DNA of 64,000 nt from Vibrio vulnificus NBRC 15645 = ATCC 27562 (GCF_002224265.1 NZ_CP012881.1:2356001-2420000); one strand, 5' to 3'; shown: positions 10,319 to 19,566, counted from the first letter of the stretch. Translations and numbers: made by a program. Notes: a model not told the origin generated them from the letters alone.

Positions 10319-11050
10319 ATGAATACCAGTAACAATTCTGAATACGATCGTATCGTTGTGCTCGATACGGAAACCACGGGTATGAACCGTGAAGGTGGCC
10401 CACACTATATGGGGCACAGAATCATCGAAATCGGGGCGGTGGAGATCATCAACCGCAAGCTGACCGGGCGACATTTCCATGTTTACCTTAAGCCAGACCG
10501 TGAAATTCAACCCGATGCGATCGATGTTCACGGTATTACCGATCAGTTTCTAGTTGATAAACCGGAGTATCGTCAAGTTCACCAAGAGTTCCTAGAGTTC
10601 ATTAAAGGGGCAGAGCTGGTGGCTCATAACGCGCCCTTCGACGTGGGCTTTATGGATTATGAGTTCGGTAAACTGGACGCTGCTATCGGTAAAACCGATG
10701 ACTACTGCAAGGTGACCGATACGCTGGCGATGGCGAAGAAGATCTTCCCTGGCAAGCGTAACAACCTAGACGTTTTGTGTGAACGCTACGGCATTGATAA
10801 CTCACACCGAACGCTCCACGGGGCATTGCTCGATGCGGAGATTCTGGCTGATGTTTACCTGCTGATGACCGGTGGGCAAACCAGTTTGGAGTTCAACGCC
10901 AACTCGCAAGAAGGCGGTGGTGAAGACATTCGCCGAGTGGCGGGGCGAAAATCTCTTAAGGTTTTGCGTGCAACGGCCGATGAATTAGAAGCGCACCAAT
11001 CTAGATTGGATATTGTAGAAAAAAGCGGAACTTGCCTCTGGCGTCAATAG
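10319..11050 (+). CDS. dnaQ: DNA polymerase III epsilon subunit (3'-5' proofreading exonuclease)
   Basis: DEDDh exonuclease of the replicase core. Exo I is VLDTETTGM, exo II HNAPFDVGFMDYE and exo III HGALLDAEILADVY, with the general-base histidine. The C-terminal tail (IRRVAGRKSLKVLRATADEL onward) is the alpha-subunit tether. 243 residues, as in E. coli. The ribosome site is poor. The following gene starts eight bases downstream of the stop, with its aggaga ribosome site overlapping the dnaQ stop, so the two are probably co-transcribed. Confidence 0.97.
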   Translation: MNTSNNSEYDRIVVLDTETTGMNREGGPHYMGHRIIEIGAVEIINRKLTGRHFHVYLKPDREIQPDAIDVHGITDQFLVDKPEYRQVHQEFLEFIKGAELVAHNAPFDVGFMDYEFGKLDAAIGKTDDYCKVTDTLAMAKKIFPGKRNNLDVLCERYGIDNSHRTLHGALLDAEILADVYLLMTGGQTSLEFNANSQEGGGEDIRRVAGRKSLKVLRATADELEAHQSRLDIVEKSGTCLWRQ

Positions 11051-11058
11051 GAGAATCT

Positions 11059-12309
11059 ATGTTGAGGACATTGTCAGTCGTATTATTGTTATTGGTTAGT
11101 TGTGTAAGCCATGCTGCGACAGAGTCGACCATGTCCTTGCTGGATAACCGCTTTCGAGTGGATCCAACCATCGATCAAATCACTTTCTTGATTTATCGCG
11201 AAAATCCCTCTCAGCCCGTAGTGCTAGTGCGACCAGATGGTCGAAAATACTACGCCTTCAAAAGCTACCCCAACGTCCGCTGGTATCAAGAGCCAGCGAT
11301 GGACATCATCTCTATCGACAACCCGATGCCGGGCCCTTGGCAAGCCGTGGGAAAAGTGAGCCCAAAAAACAACATTCGGCTGATTTCTCACCTGACGCTT
11401 TCAACGGATGTCTTCCCCAGTCGTTTGTATCATGGCGAAGTGATGAAATTCACCGCAAGGCTCGCATCGGATGATAAGCCGTTAGTCCTGAGAGATTTCC
11501 TTGACCGCGTCAATCTAAAAGTGACTTTCACGAAGTTTGTTGAAAACGAGCAAGATTTAGTAAAAGAAGCGCGTCCAGTTCCCATTGTTATTGGTGATTT
11601 TAGCGATGATGGCACGGGCTTAGATGAACGAGCTGGCGATGGTGTGTTTACTGTGCAGTTGCCTATCGAAGTGGACCCGGGCAAGTATCGGGCGCGTATC
11701 ACCTCAGGAAATGGCGTGTTCCTACGAGCCAAAGAACAGGAAGTGCTGGTCTATCCTAGCCCTGTTTCTACCACCTTCATTCAGTCACGTGATGAAGGCA
11801 AGCCACACAGTATTGTGGTTTCAGGCGAGCAAGGTATGGTGCAGCCTGGGTCTTTGGCGGTTCACATTGAGCAAAGTGCTCCGGATGATTTCGTCAATTA
11901 TGTGCAAGGGCAGGCGGACAAAGAGAGCTTAAAAGTGTCGATGCTGCTCGATAGTAGCCAGATGATCGGTATTTATGGTTGGAAGGGTGAAGTGTTCGCC
12001 ACTGACGCCGCGACACAACGCCCATTGATGTTCCCCATCTCACAACAAACGTTCAGTGTTGTGAAAGAGGTGGATATTGAAGCCGCGCGCAAAGCCAAAG
12101 AAGCCGCGCTTGCAGAACAACGCCGCATTGAAGAAGAACAACGACTTTTGGCGCAAAGAGAGGCCGATCGTAAACAAGCCATCATGATGATTGGTATTGG
12201 TAACGTGGTAGTCATCTTACTCGGGCTGGTGGTGTGGTTCGTCTGGGGCAAGTTGCGAGCAAAACGCCAAGCCATTCCAGAGATGCAATTAGAAGTGCCG
12301 AAGAAATAA
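11059..12309 (+). CDS. TIGR03503-type membrane-anchored protein of unknown function
   Basis: A 416-residue protein with a signal peptide (about 20 residues, ending SHAATES). The periplasmic part has a beta-rich, immunoglobulin-like look (DGTGLDERAGDGVFTVQLPI resembles secreted sugar- or adhesion-domain edges). A charged helix of about 30 residues follows (KAKEAALAEQRRIEEEQ), and then one C-terminal membrane span near residues 381-402 with a short basic cytosolic tail. I recognise it as the Vibrio/Shewanella family annotated TIGR03503. No activity is known to me. The ATG at 11059 is chosen over an earlier frame start at 11032 because it has the ribosome site aggaga and opens the signal peptide. 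Confidence 0.75.
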   Translation: MLRTLSVVLLLLVSCVSHAATESTMSLLDNRFRVDPTIDQITFLIYRENPSQPVVLVRPDGRKYYAFKSYPNVRWYQEPAMDIISIDNPMPGPWQAVGKVSPKNNIRLISHLTLSTDVFPSRLYHGEVMKFTARLASDDKPLVLRDFLDRVNLKVTFTKFVENEQDLVKEARPVPIVIGDFSDDGTGLDERAGDGVFTVQLPIEVDPGKYRARITSGNGVFLRAKEQEVLVYPSPVSTTFIQSRDEGKPHSIVVSGEQGMVQPGSLAVHIEQSAPDDFVNYVQGQADKESLKVSMLLDSSQMIGIYGWKGEVFATDAATQRPLMFPISQQTFSVVKEVDIEAARKAKEAALAEQRRIEEEQRLLAQREADRKQAIMMIGIGNVVVILLGLVVWFVWGKLRAKRQAIPEMQLEVPKK

Positions 12310-12331
12310 GTGGATAACTTCGGAATACCCG

Positions 12332-12356
12332 CCAACTCAGAGAGTTTTTGAGTTGG
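12332..12356. repeat. Inverted repeat between the TIGR03503-type gene and kefF
   Basis: Perfect 8-bp arms ccaactca (12332-12339) and tgagttgg (12349-12356) around a 9-base loop. It has no T-run on either side, so it is not a convincing terminator. It may be an RNA-stability hairpin or an operator. Confidence 0.45.
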
Positions 12357-12380
12357 TGACGAAAAATGGACAAATAACCC

Positions 12381-12995
12381 ATGTCGAAGAACAAAGTTTT
12401 GGTGATTTATGCTCACCCGTCGCAACATCGCTCAGAGGTCAATGCGCCACTGTTTGCCGCAGCGCAAGCCGTTGACGGTGTCACGTGTGTCGATCTGTAT
12501 GCCGAGTACCCTCAGTTCGACATCAACATCGACAAAGAACAAGCTCGACTGCTGGAACATGATGTCATCGTGTTTCAGTTTCCTCTTTACTGGTATTCCA
12601 CCCCTGCATTGTTGAAAGAGTGGCAAGACTTGGTGCTGGAATACGGCTTTGCTTACGGGACAGATGGAACCGCTTTGAAAGACAAGCTGATGCTCTGTGT
12701 GGTTTCTGCAGGAGGCAAAGAAGAAGCATACAAAGCAGAGGGTTATAACCACTTTACCATTCGTCAATTGTTGGCACCGATTGAACAAATGGCCGCGCTA
12801 ACCAGTATGCACTACCTACCACCGTTTGCGATATTTGGTGCACGTACCGCGTTAGAGGAAAATCGTATTGACCAGCATGTCGAGCGCTACGTGACTTTGC
12901 TGCAAGCCTTAGTGGAAGATCGAGTCAATATCCACGCCGCCAATCATTTGAACAAAATCACTCATGCCCTACCTCAAATCATCAAGGAAGCCTGA
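12381..12995 (+). CDS. kefF: KefF/KefG-type ancillary NAD(P)H oxidoreductase of the potassium efflux system
   Basis: A flavodoxin-fold quinone reductase of 204 residues with LVIYAHPSQHRSEVN at the FMN site, FQFPLYWYSTPALLKEWQD, and SAGGKEEAY. In E. coli KefF and KefG bind and activate the KefC and KefB antiporters and detoxify electrophiles. The stop and the kefB start overlap by one base (TGATG), which means tight coupling. Naming KefF rather than KefG rests on the neighbour alone and is not certain. Confidence 0.85.
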   Translation: MSKNKVLVIYAHPSQHRSEVNAPLFAAAQAVDGVTCVDLYAEYPQFDINIDKEQARLLEHDVIVFQFPLYWYSTPALLKEWQDLVLEYGFAYGTDGTALKDKLMLCVVSAGGKEEAYKAEGYNHFTIRQLLAPIEQMAALTSMHYLPPFAIFGARTALEENRIDQHVERYVTLLQALVEDRVNIHAANHLNKITHALPQIIKEA

Positions 12996-14944
12996 TGACT
13001 CAAATATTTTTACAAGCCTTCATCTACCTGATTGCCGCAGTGATTGCCGTGCCATTAGCAAAACGCTTTGGCCTAGGTTCTGTGCTTGGGTACCTTATCG
13101 CTGGCGTGGTGATTGGCCCCATCGTTGGTTTGGTCGGGGAAGAAACCACCACCATTCAGCATTTCGCCGAATTTGGTGTGGTGATGATGTTGTTTTTGGT
13201 CGGTTTAGAGCTTGAGCCTAAAATGCTCTGGGCAATGCGTAACCGCTTATTGGGGCTAGGCGGCTTACAAGTTGCGGGTACCGCTGGGATTATTGTGGCG
13301 ATTGCTGTCTGTTTCGGCCAAGTGTGGACCACGGCCTTAGCGATTGGATTGATTTTCGCCTTATCATCAACGGCGATCGTGTTGCAAACCTTTAACGAGA
13401 AGCGATTAAGCAAGACGGAAGGGGGTAAAAACGCGTTTTCTGTGTTGTTGTTCCAAGACATCGCGGTCATTCCGATGCTGGCTTTCATCCCACTGCTCGC
13501 CCTGCCTGAATTGGTCGAGCAAGCTCAGCAATCCATCCAATCGGCCTCGGAGCATCATGAACAGTTGAGCCTGGTTGCCGGCTTACCTGGCTGGGCCTAT
13601 GGTATCGTCATTACACTTTCCATTGGCGTGGTGATCGTCGGTGGGCATTACCTCAGTCGTCCGATCTTTCGTTACGTGGCCGATTCCGGCTTAAGAGAAA
13701 TTTTTACCGCAGCGGCCTTGATGCTGGTGATTGGTATTGCGGCGTTGATGAGTTTAGTTGGACTGTCTCCTGCGTTAGGCACATTTTTGGCGGGCGTGAT
13801 GCTGGCAAACAGTGAGTTTCGTCATGAGCTCGAATCGAATATTGAGCCTTTCAAAGGGCTGCTTTTGGGCCTGTTTTTCATTACGGTCGGAGCGGGCATC
13901 GATTTTACCATTCTCTTCAATAAGTTTGGCACCATCATCGGTTTAACGTTGGCGGTGATGCTCCTGAAAGCCATAGTGTTACTGGCGCTGTCGTTTATTT
14001 TCCGCATAAAAGGCAGTGATCGTTGGCTGTTTGCATTGAGCTTGGCGCAGGCGGGTGAATTTGGTTTTGTGCTGCTGAGTTTCTCAGTACAAAATCACGT
14101 GATATCGACGCCTCTCTCCCAGCAACTCTCGCTGGTGGTGGCGATCTCCATGTTTCTCACTCCGGGTCTATTTATCCTCTTTGATCGAGTTATTTTGCCG
14201 AAGTTCGCCACTAAGTTTAATGAAAGAGCCGATGATGACATTGATGAAAAAGGCACAGTGATCATCGCTGGTATTGGGCGCTTTGGACAGATAGTCAATC
14301 GCTTATTGTTGTCTAACGGAATTAAAACCGTTGCACTTGATTACCAAGCAAATCAGGTAGATGTGATGCGACAGATTGGCACTCAAGCTTACTTTGGTGA
14401 TGTGACTCGCCCCGATATTCTGCACACCGCGGGAATTGAAGAAGCGGCCGCGATTGTGGTCGCGATTGATAATCGCGATGCCAGTGTAGAGTTAGTGAAG
14501 CAGGTTAAGCACGCTTACCCCAGTGTGAAAGTCATCGCCAGAGCATTTGACCGTGGACACGGTTATCGTCTGCGCCAAGCCGGGGCGGATGTGATTGAGT
14601 CAGAAACTTATCATTCGGCATTAGAAGTGGGCGGGCAAACCATGAAATTATTGGGGGTTCATCCGTTTTTTGTTGAGCAACAAAAGATGAGATACAAGCG
14701 CGTTGAAAATCGTAAGTCAGATTCTTTGTACAGCGCTTGGTTAGACGATTCAGAAGGTGAGCGTTTTGATAACAACTACAGAAAGTTGTTTATGCAGCTT
14801 GAAGAAAAAATGATGTTGGAAATGCAAAAGGATCGCCATACCAATCTTTCTCGCTCCGAGCGGGGTTGGACACCGCCCCCCAAAGATTACGCGGACGATC
14901 TGCAAGAGCTCAACAATGAGGTAAATGATCTCAACTTCAAATAG
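12995..14944 (+). CDS. kefB: Glutathione-regulated potassium/proton antiporter (KefB/KefC type, CPA2)
   Basis: Inner-membrane K+/H+ antiporter that acidifies the cytoplasm during electrophile stress and is held shut by glutathione. The N-terminal 390 residues form about 12-13 membrane spans with VLGYLIAGVVIGP, LFLVGLELEP and LSSTAIVLQT, the CPA2 signature. A soluble RCK/TrkA-N domain begins near residue 419 (VIIAGIGRFGQIVNRLL), with the acidic end of the second strand in VALDYQ. Then comes a charged C-terminal tail. Length 649 is slightly longer than E. coli KefB/KefC. KefB versus KefC cannot be decided from the sequence alone. Confidence 0.88.
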   Translation: MTQIFLQAFIYLIAAVIAVPLAKRFGLGSVLGYLIAGVVIGPIVGLVGEETTTIQHFAEFGVVMMLFLVGLELEPKMLWAMRNRLLGLGGLQVAGTAGIIVAIAVCFGQVWTTALAIGLIFALSSTAIVLQTFNEKRLSKTEGGKNAFSVLLFQDIAVIPMLAFIPLLALPELVEQAQQSIQSASEHHEQLSLVAGLPGWAYGIVITLSIGVVIVGGHYLSRPIFRYVADSGLREIFTAAALMLVIGIAALMSLVGLSPALGTFLAGVMLANSEFRHELESNIEPFKGLLLGLFFITVGAGIDFTILFNKFGTIIGLTLAVMLLKAIVLLALSFIFRIKGSDRWLFALSLAQAGEFGFVLLSFSVQNHVISTPLSQQLSLVVAISMFLTPGLFILFDRVILPKFATKFNERADDDIDEKGTVIIAGIGRFGQIVNRLLLSNGIKTVALDYQANQVDVMRQIGTQAYFGDVTRPDILHTAGIEEAAAIVVAIDNRDASVELVKQVKHAYPSVKVIARAFDRGHGYRLRQAGADVIESETYHSALEVGGQTMKLLGVHPFFVEQQKMRYKRVENRKSDSLYSAWLDDSEGERFDNNYRKLFMQLEEKMMLEMQKDRHTNLSRSERGWTPPPKDYADDLQELNNEVNDLNFK

Positions 14945-14978
14945 TGTTATTTGATTTTTGTAAGACCAAGGTTGACTG

Positions 14979-15036
14979 AAGCCATTGCTATTCAGTGTGT
15001 CTTTTCGATGGGCATATTATTGAGCAATGGCTTTTT
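14979..15036 (+). terminator. Long-loop terminator-like hairpin after kefB
   Basis: Perfect 11-bp arms aagccattgct (14979-14989) and agcaatggctt (15023-15033), a 33-base loop, then T residues. It would end kefB transcripts. Its 3' arm abuts the stop codon of the convergent gene at 15035-15715, so the structure sits exactly at the edge of the duplicated island. Confidence 0.6.
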
Positions 15037-15715
15037 AACATATCAGATTCCCATCGGCGTCGTATTCAGCGCGAGTGCCCATATCTTCTTGATACTCTTC
15101 AATTCGGGTAAAGCGACAATCAAGAGGTTGGTATTTTTCCATGATTTCTTTAACGGATTTATGTACGACTAAGCAATCCGTAAACTGCAAGTCATCCCAA
15201 ATCAAGCGCTTTTCCAAGGGCACGGCAGCGAGTTTTTCTTGTGATAAGACGATTTTCTCGAAGGTGTAGAGCGGAGGCAGGTAGTCGGCAAAGACATCTT
15301 TTTCGTACTCGCTCTGCTCAAAGTCAACGAAATCGTAATAGACGTAATCCTCATCAACCGGGTTTTCGTAGAAGTTTAAGTAGTGATAGTCATCGTGGTA
15401 AGTGTCATCGTCATTGATGATAACGGCTCTCAGCCATTGCGCTCCGGTGATATCGATATGGCGCAGTGCCAGATATAGCTCGCGTTTTACCATCATGTTT
15501 CTGCCGGACATATGTAAGTTACAAAGCTGATGGTGTATCCCTTGACTTGTGTCTTCATCCCTAAAGCCATTTAAAAAGTAAAACCAGCGGTTGGTGTCTT
15601 CCTGGAATTGATTAGCCGTTAACGCTCGTGGAGTATCATTTTTATGCCCGACTAACACCATGGCGTGCTCACCCACACGCTGGTAGACCACATAATAATC
15701 AGAAAAATGACTCAT
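15035..15715 (-). CDS. Immunity-protein-like hypothetical protein, copy B
   Basis: 226 residues, acidic, soluble, no signal or membrane segment. It begins MSHFSDYYVVYQRVGEHAMV, and its C-terminal third has VHKSVKEIMEKYQPLDCRFT. The pattern of a terminal 'conserved serine, helix, then aromatic-F/T strand' recalls the Imm11/DUF1629 polymorphic-toxin immunity fold, but this is a judgement by eye and not a firm family call. By my alignment it differs from copy A at about 24 of 225 positions, mostly between residues 125 and 183. It starts inside the stop of copy A (ATGA overlap, 15712-15715), with gggaa as ribosome site. No toxin gene is adjacent. Confidence 0.7.
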   Translation of the reverse strand: MSHFSDYYVVYQRVGEHAMVLVGHKNDTPRALTANQFQEDTNRWFYFLNGFRDEDTSQGIHHQLCNLHMSGRNMMVKRELYLALRHIDITGAQWLRAVIINDDDTYHDDYHYLNFYENPVDEDYVYYDFVDFEQSEYEKDVFADYLPPLYTFEKIVLSQEKLAAVPLEKRLIWDDLQFTDCLVVHKSVKEIMEKYQPLDCRFTRIEEYQEDMGTRAEYDADGNLIC

Positions 15716-16400
15716 ATTAGATTCCCATCGGCGTCGTATTCTGCGCGAGTACCCATATTTTCTTGATACTCTTCAATTCGGGTAAAGCGGCAATCAAGAG
15801 GTTGGTATTTTTCCATGATTTCTTTAACGGATTTATGCACAGCAAGGCAGTTCGTGGTGTGTATGTCGTTCCAAATTAAGCGTTTTTCCAAGGGCACGGC
15901 AGCGAGCTTTTCTGGTGATAAAACGACTTTTTTGAAGGTGTAGAGTGGGGGCAGGTAATCAGCATATTTCTTTGCTTTGTATTCGCTCTTATCGAAATCA
16001 ACAAAATCGTAGTATGCGTAATCCTCATCAACCGGATTTTCGTAGAAGTTTAAGTAGTGATAGTCATCGTGGTAAGTGTCATCGTCATTGATGATAACGG
16101 CTCTCAGCCATTGCGCTCCGGCGATTTCGATATGACGCAGTGCCAGATACAGCTCGCGTTTTACCATCATTTTTCTGCCGGACATATGTAAGTTACATAA
16201 CTGATGGTGTATTCCTTGACTTGTGTCTTCATCCCTAAAGCCGTTTTCAAAGTAAAACCAGCGATTGGTGTTTTCCTGGAATTGATTAGCCGTTAACGCT
16301 CGTGGAGTATCATTTTTATGCCCGACTAACACCATGGCGTGCTCACCCACACGCTGGTACACCACATAATAATCAGAAAAATTACTCATATCAGATTCCT
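15039..16400. repeat. Exact 674-bp tandem duplication carrying the two immunity-like genes
   Basis: The 14-base boundary motif catatcagattccc (catattagattccc at the junction, last base t at the outer copy) occurs at 15039-15052, 15713-15726 and 16387-16400, so the period is exactly 674 bp twice with no net length change. Read on the minus strand, each motif is a ribosome site plus ATG. The third one, after copy B, leaves a vestigial ATG overlapping the copy B stop. This is direct evidence of a unit duplication, and possibly of a lost third unit. Confidence 0.85.
15712..16389 (-). CDS. Immunity-protein-like hypothetical protein, copy A
   Basis: 225 residues, the upstream member of the pair and close to 90 percent identical to copy B by eye. 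The start at 16389 (MSNFSDYYVVYQRVGEH) has a good aagga ribosome site 7 bases upstream and aligns with copy B. A longer frame to 16470 has no homologous extension in copy B. The variable stretch (YKAKKYADY against YEKDVFADY in copy B) is surrounded by near-invariant sequence. Function unknown. The tandem, overlapping arrangement and acidic composition suit a cytoplasmic immunity protein. Confidence 0.7.
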   Translation of the reverse strand: MSNFSDYYVVYQRVGEHAMVLVGHKNDTPRALTANQFQENTNRWFYFENGFRDEDTSQGIHHQLCNLHMSGRKMMVKRELYLALRHIEIAGAQWLRAVIINDDDTYHDDYHYLNFYENPVDEDYAYYDFVDFDKSEYKAKKYADYLPPLYTFKKVVLSPEKLAAVPLEKRLIWNDIHTTNCLAVHKSVKEIMEKYQPLDCRFTRIEEYQENMGTRAEYDADGNLI

Positions 16401-16777
16401 TGCTGTGATATCTGTCAGTGGCTTTGGTTTTTTGGTGTACAAGACTACCATTTAGGAAATGGTGGTTCATTCGTTAGTTGTACGTGCCGCTGGTTTTTTG
16501 CTCAATGCGCTCTACCTACGCAATGATTTGAATGGCGAGATTATCAAGACCAAAGCAGTGAAGTAGCAATGCAATATGATTGGTTTTTGATTGGAATGCG
16601 AACGATAGCAACGATATATGTAACTGATAATTAAGTTTTTATTTCTAATTAAAACACGTAACGCAACTTTGGTGTTTTTGCCGCTGAATAAGAGGTTTAT
16701 TGAAAGATGGTGAGATTCTTTATACATAAAAAAACGGGAGCTCGGCTCCCGTTGTACTTGTGATACTTTTGTGGTGA
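16401..16777. other. AT-rich intergenic region between the immunity-like pair and fadE
   Basis: About 375 bases with no gene I can support. It contains the fadE terminator, a small perfect hairpin accattt/aaatggt (16447-16463) and an AT-rich stretch around 16560-16680. It must hold the promoter of the immunity-like operon. I looked for a toxin remnant in all minus-strand frames and found only short fragments with stops. Confidence 0.6.
16728..16752 (-). terminator. Intrinsic terminator after fadE
   Basis: Read on the minus strand: 8-bp stem acgggagc/gctcccgt (16734-16741 with 16745-16752), a three-base loop, then about seven T. It lies 26 bases beyond the fadE stop. Confidence 0.93.
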
Positions 16778-19225
16778 CTAAGCAACGTTATCCATCACAT
16801 CGGTATGAGACTTTTTTGCCGCCAGATGCTCTGGCTCAAAGTCATCAACATTGATGGTGTACAGACGATGTTGCTCCGCTTCTTTGAGCAAATCGGCTTC
16901 ATCTTGAGAAATAATGCCTTGTGCTAGCCCTTCCTCTGCAATGGCATCCAAACGTAAGAATGGTCGGCGCTTACCTTGCGCTTTACACACTTTGTCAAAC
17001 ACAGGTTCTGCTTGCAAAATCACAGACAGTGCTAGCTCAATCTTGCCTGCTGCGTTGTGCTCTGTTGGTTGCAAATACTGATTGCGACCAATGCGGCTAC
17101 GTGTCGCGCTTGGGGTTTGTAGTATGCGAGCCACTTGGCTATCGATTTTGTCGCTTGGTGCTTTGCGCACACGACCAAATGGCATGATCAAGACGCGCAA
17201 GGCTTTACCGATAATCGGGTTCGGGAAGTTAGCCAGAAACTCATCAATGGCCACTTCTGTTTGCTTCAAGCTGTCTTGCAAGCCCCAGTGAACCAAAGGC
17301 AGGTCTTCTACAGGGCGACCATCTTGTTCAAAGCGTTTTAAGGTCGCTGAGCTCAAGTAAAGCTGGCTGAGAATATCGCCTAAGCGGGCTGATAGACGCT
17401 CACGACGCTTCAATGAGCCACCTAGCACGGCCATTGAAATGTCTGACAATAATGCCATGTTAGCGCTATAGCGATTGAGCTTCTGGTAGTAACGTTTGGT
17501 AGCGTCGTGCGTTGGGGCGTTCGAGCCAAAACCATCGGTCAAACCAAACCAAATGCTGCGCACAAGGTTGCTCATGGTAAAGCTGACGTGGCCAGCCAAG
17601 GCTGCATCGAACTGTTCTACCGCATCCGATTTGTCCGAGTAGGCGGCGTCCATCTCTTTTAGTACATAGGGATGGCAACGAATGGCGCCTTGACCATAGA
17701 TGATCATAGAGCGAGTGAGGATGTTTGCCCCTTCCACTGTGACGGCGATGGGTGAACCTTGGTAGCCACGAGCAAGGAAGTTAGAGGGACCAAGGCAAAT
17801 GCCTTTACCACCAACGATATCCATTGCATCGATGATGCTGCGTTGACCACGGTGAGTACAATGGTATTTCACAATCGCGGAGATGACCGATGGTTTCTCA
17901 CCAAGGTCGATACCGGCAACGGTAAGGTTGCTCGCTGCGTCCATCACATACGCGTTACCACCTAAGCGTGCTAACGCTTCTTCTACACCTTCAAGATGGC
18001 CGATAGGCTGTTTAAATTGGCGACGAATGCGCGAGTAAGCACCGGTTGCCAATGCAGCGGATTTGATACCACCGGTTGAGTTTGAAGGCAGGGTAATACC
18101 GCGACCAACAGAGAGACATTCAACCAGCATGCGCCAGCCTTGGCCTGCCATTTTTTGGCCACCGATAATGAAGTCGATCGGTACGAAAATATTTTGGCCA
18201 CGCGTTGGGCCGTTCTGGAATGGTACATTGAGAGGGAAATGACGGTTGCCGATTTCAACCCCTTTAATGTCTGTTGGGATAAGCGCACAAGTAATACCAA
18301 GATCTTCTTGCTCGCCGAGTAAGCCTTCAGGATCGCGAAGTTTGAAAGCAAGACCCAAAACCGTTGCAACAGGGGCAAGGGTAATGTAGCGCTTGTTCCA
18401 TGTTAGGCGCATGCCCAAGACTTCTTTGCCTTCCCATTCGCCTTTACACACCACACCGTCATCTGGAATGGAACCCGCATCCGAACCCGCTTCAGGGCTG
18501 GTTAGGGCAAAACAGGGGATCTCTTTACCTTCTGCAAGGCGAGGAAGATAGTAATTTTTCTGCTCTTCTGTACCGTAATGTTGCAAAAGCTCACCAGGAC
18601 CCAAAGAGTTTGGTACGCCAACGGTCGAAGAAAGAACACCAGAGACACCAGTCAGTTTTTGCAGCACCAAAGATTGCGCATAAGCAGAAAACTCAAGGCC
18701 ACCGTATTTCTTCTTAATGATCATGGCGAAGAATTTGTGATCTTTGAGATATTGCCAAACTTCAGGAGGCAGATCGGCCAGCTCATGCGTCACTTGGTAA
18801 TCGCTTACCATGGCACACACTTCATTTACCGGACCATCGAGGAAGGCTTGCTCTTCAGCAGAGAGTTTTGGTGCTGGAATGGCGTGTAGCTTTTTCCATT
18901 CTGGCTTGCCTTTGAAAAGCTCCGCTTCCCACCAAACGGTACCTGCATCCAACGCTTCTTTTTCCGTCTGAGACATGGCTGGAAGCACTTGCTTAAACAA
19001 GCCGAGCGCTTTTGCACTGATGAGCGATTGGCGTACAGAGGGCATAGCGAATACCGCCAGCGCTAAGAAGTAGCTCAGCCAGCCGATTGAGCCGACGTAA
19101 CCGGAGAAAGTTAACAGCAGCATCGTGGCGGTCAACAAGGTGACGGATTTGACTAATGACATTCGATGATAGAGCGTCACGCCCAATATCAAGGTCATCG
19201 CGAGTAGGGAGAGCAAGATGTCCAT
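16778..19225 (-). CDS. fadE: Acyl-CoA dehydrogenase FadE
   Basis: Catalyses the first, FAD-dependent step of fatty acid beta-oxidation. The 815-residue length matches the large enterobacterial FadE class, not the 380-residue short enzymes. The N-terminus has two or three hydrophobic segments (residues 1-60) that place it at the membrane. The dehydrogenase core includes [18 protein letters not shown] and the glycine-rich [20 protein letters not shown]. The long C-terminal domain ends near [14 protein letters not shown] FadR-like operator lies upstream, and a terminator follows the gene. Confidence 0.95.
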   Translation of the reverse strand: MDILLSLLAMTLILGVTLYHRMSLVKSVTLLTATMLLLTFSGYVGSIGWLSYFLALAVFAMPSVRQSLISAKALGLFKQVLPAMSQTEKEALDAGTVWWEAELFKGKPEWKKLHAIPAPKLSAEEQAFLDGPVNEVCAMVSDYQVTHELADLPPEVWQYLKDHKFFAMIIKKKYGGLEFSAYAQSLVLQKLTGVSGVLSSTVGVPNSLGPGELLQHYGTEEQKNYYLPRLAEGKEIPCFALTSPEAGSDAGSIPDDGVVCKGEWEGKEVLGMRLTWNKRYITLAPVATVLGLAFKLRDPEGLLGEQEDLGITCALIPTDIKGVEIGNRHFPLNVPFQNGPTRGQNIFVPIDFIIGGQKMAGQGWRMLVECLSVGRGITLPSNSTGGIKSAALATGAYSRIRRQFKQPIGHLEGVEEALARLGGNAYVMDAASNLTVAGIDLGEKPSVISAIVKYHCTHRGQRSIIDAMDIVGGKGICLGPSNFLARGYQGSPIAVTVEGANILTRSMIIYGQGAIRCHPYVLKEMDAAYSDKSDAVEQFDAALAGHVSFTMSNLVRSIWFGLTDGFGSNAPTHDATKRYYQKLNRYSANMALLSDISMAVLGGSLKRRERLSARLGDILSQLYLSSATLKRFEQDGRPVEDLPLVHWGLQDSLKQTEVAIDEFLANFPNPIIGKALRVLIMPFGRVRKAPSDKIDSQVARILQTPSATRSRIGRNQYLQPTEHNAAGKIELALSVILQAEPVFDKVCKAQGKRRPFLRLDAIAEEGLAQGIISQDEADLLKEAEQHRLYTINVDDFEPEHLAAKKSHTDVMDNVA

Positions 19226-19566
19226 ATGTAGGTTCCTTTTCAGACAATTCGTTGTGTTATACGTCTGTGTTTTGGTAAGAGGTCAAACCAGTTGGTTTAA
19301 GTGTAATCAAAATATTAAAGAAATGTAAAACACAATTCTGGGCAAAAAGTGATCTGAGTAGAGTGAAAATTCTAAAATTGAGATTTCCATGGTGATTTCC
19401 TAAGCAGCTTTGGGCGAATCGCTTTACAAATCCGCGAAAACTGAGGCTTCGGTGTCGACACTATTTCCTGTTTATGGGTAAACTCAGCGTATTGCTATGT
19501 TAGCTAGGCTGTCGCTCAGCAAACATCGACGTATAACGTGATAAACCAAGATAAAGAGAACATCGT
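19226..19566. other. Divergent control region of fadE and gmhA
   Basis: 341 bases with no gene. The fadE-proximal third holds the FadR-like site at 19277-19293. The rest presumably carries the gmhA promoter, but I see no clear -35/-10 pair. Confidence 0.6.
19277..19293 (-). promoter_or_regulatory. FadR-like operator upstream of fadE
   Basis: On the minus strand AACTGGTTTGACCTCTT agrees with the E. coli FadR consensus (AGCTGGTCCGACCTGTT) at 13 of 17 positions, including the invariant CTGGT and GACC half-sites. It sits 52 bases upstream of the fadE ATG, where bound FadR would block transcription until long-chain acyl-CoA releases it. Confidence 0.82.

Noticed and set aside
14951..15172. Small plus-strand frame after kefB
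   Set aside because: Crosses the kefB terminator-like hairpin and runs antisense to the conserved 3' end of the duplicated gene.
16390..16470. 27-residue N-terminal extension of immunity-like copy A
   Set aside because: Copy B has no matching extension, and the ATG at 16389 has the good ribosome site that is repeated at every unit boundary.
16512..16727. Minus-strand frame of 71 codons upstream of the immunity-like pair, considered as a toxin remnant
   Set aside because: AT-rich random-looking composition, overlaps the fadE terminator, no ribosome site, no domain pattern.
16390..16777. Integron attC site next to the immunity-like genes
   Set aside because: No attC-type core sites or long imperfect palindrome found. 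The genes overlap each other, unlike cassettes.
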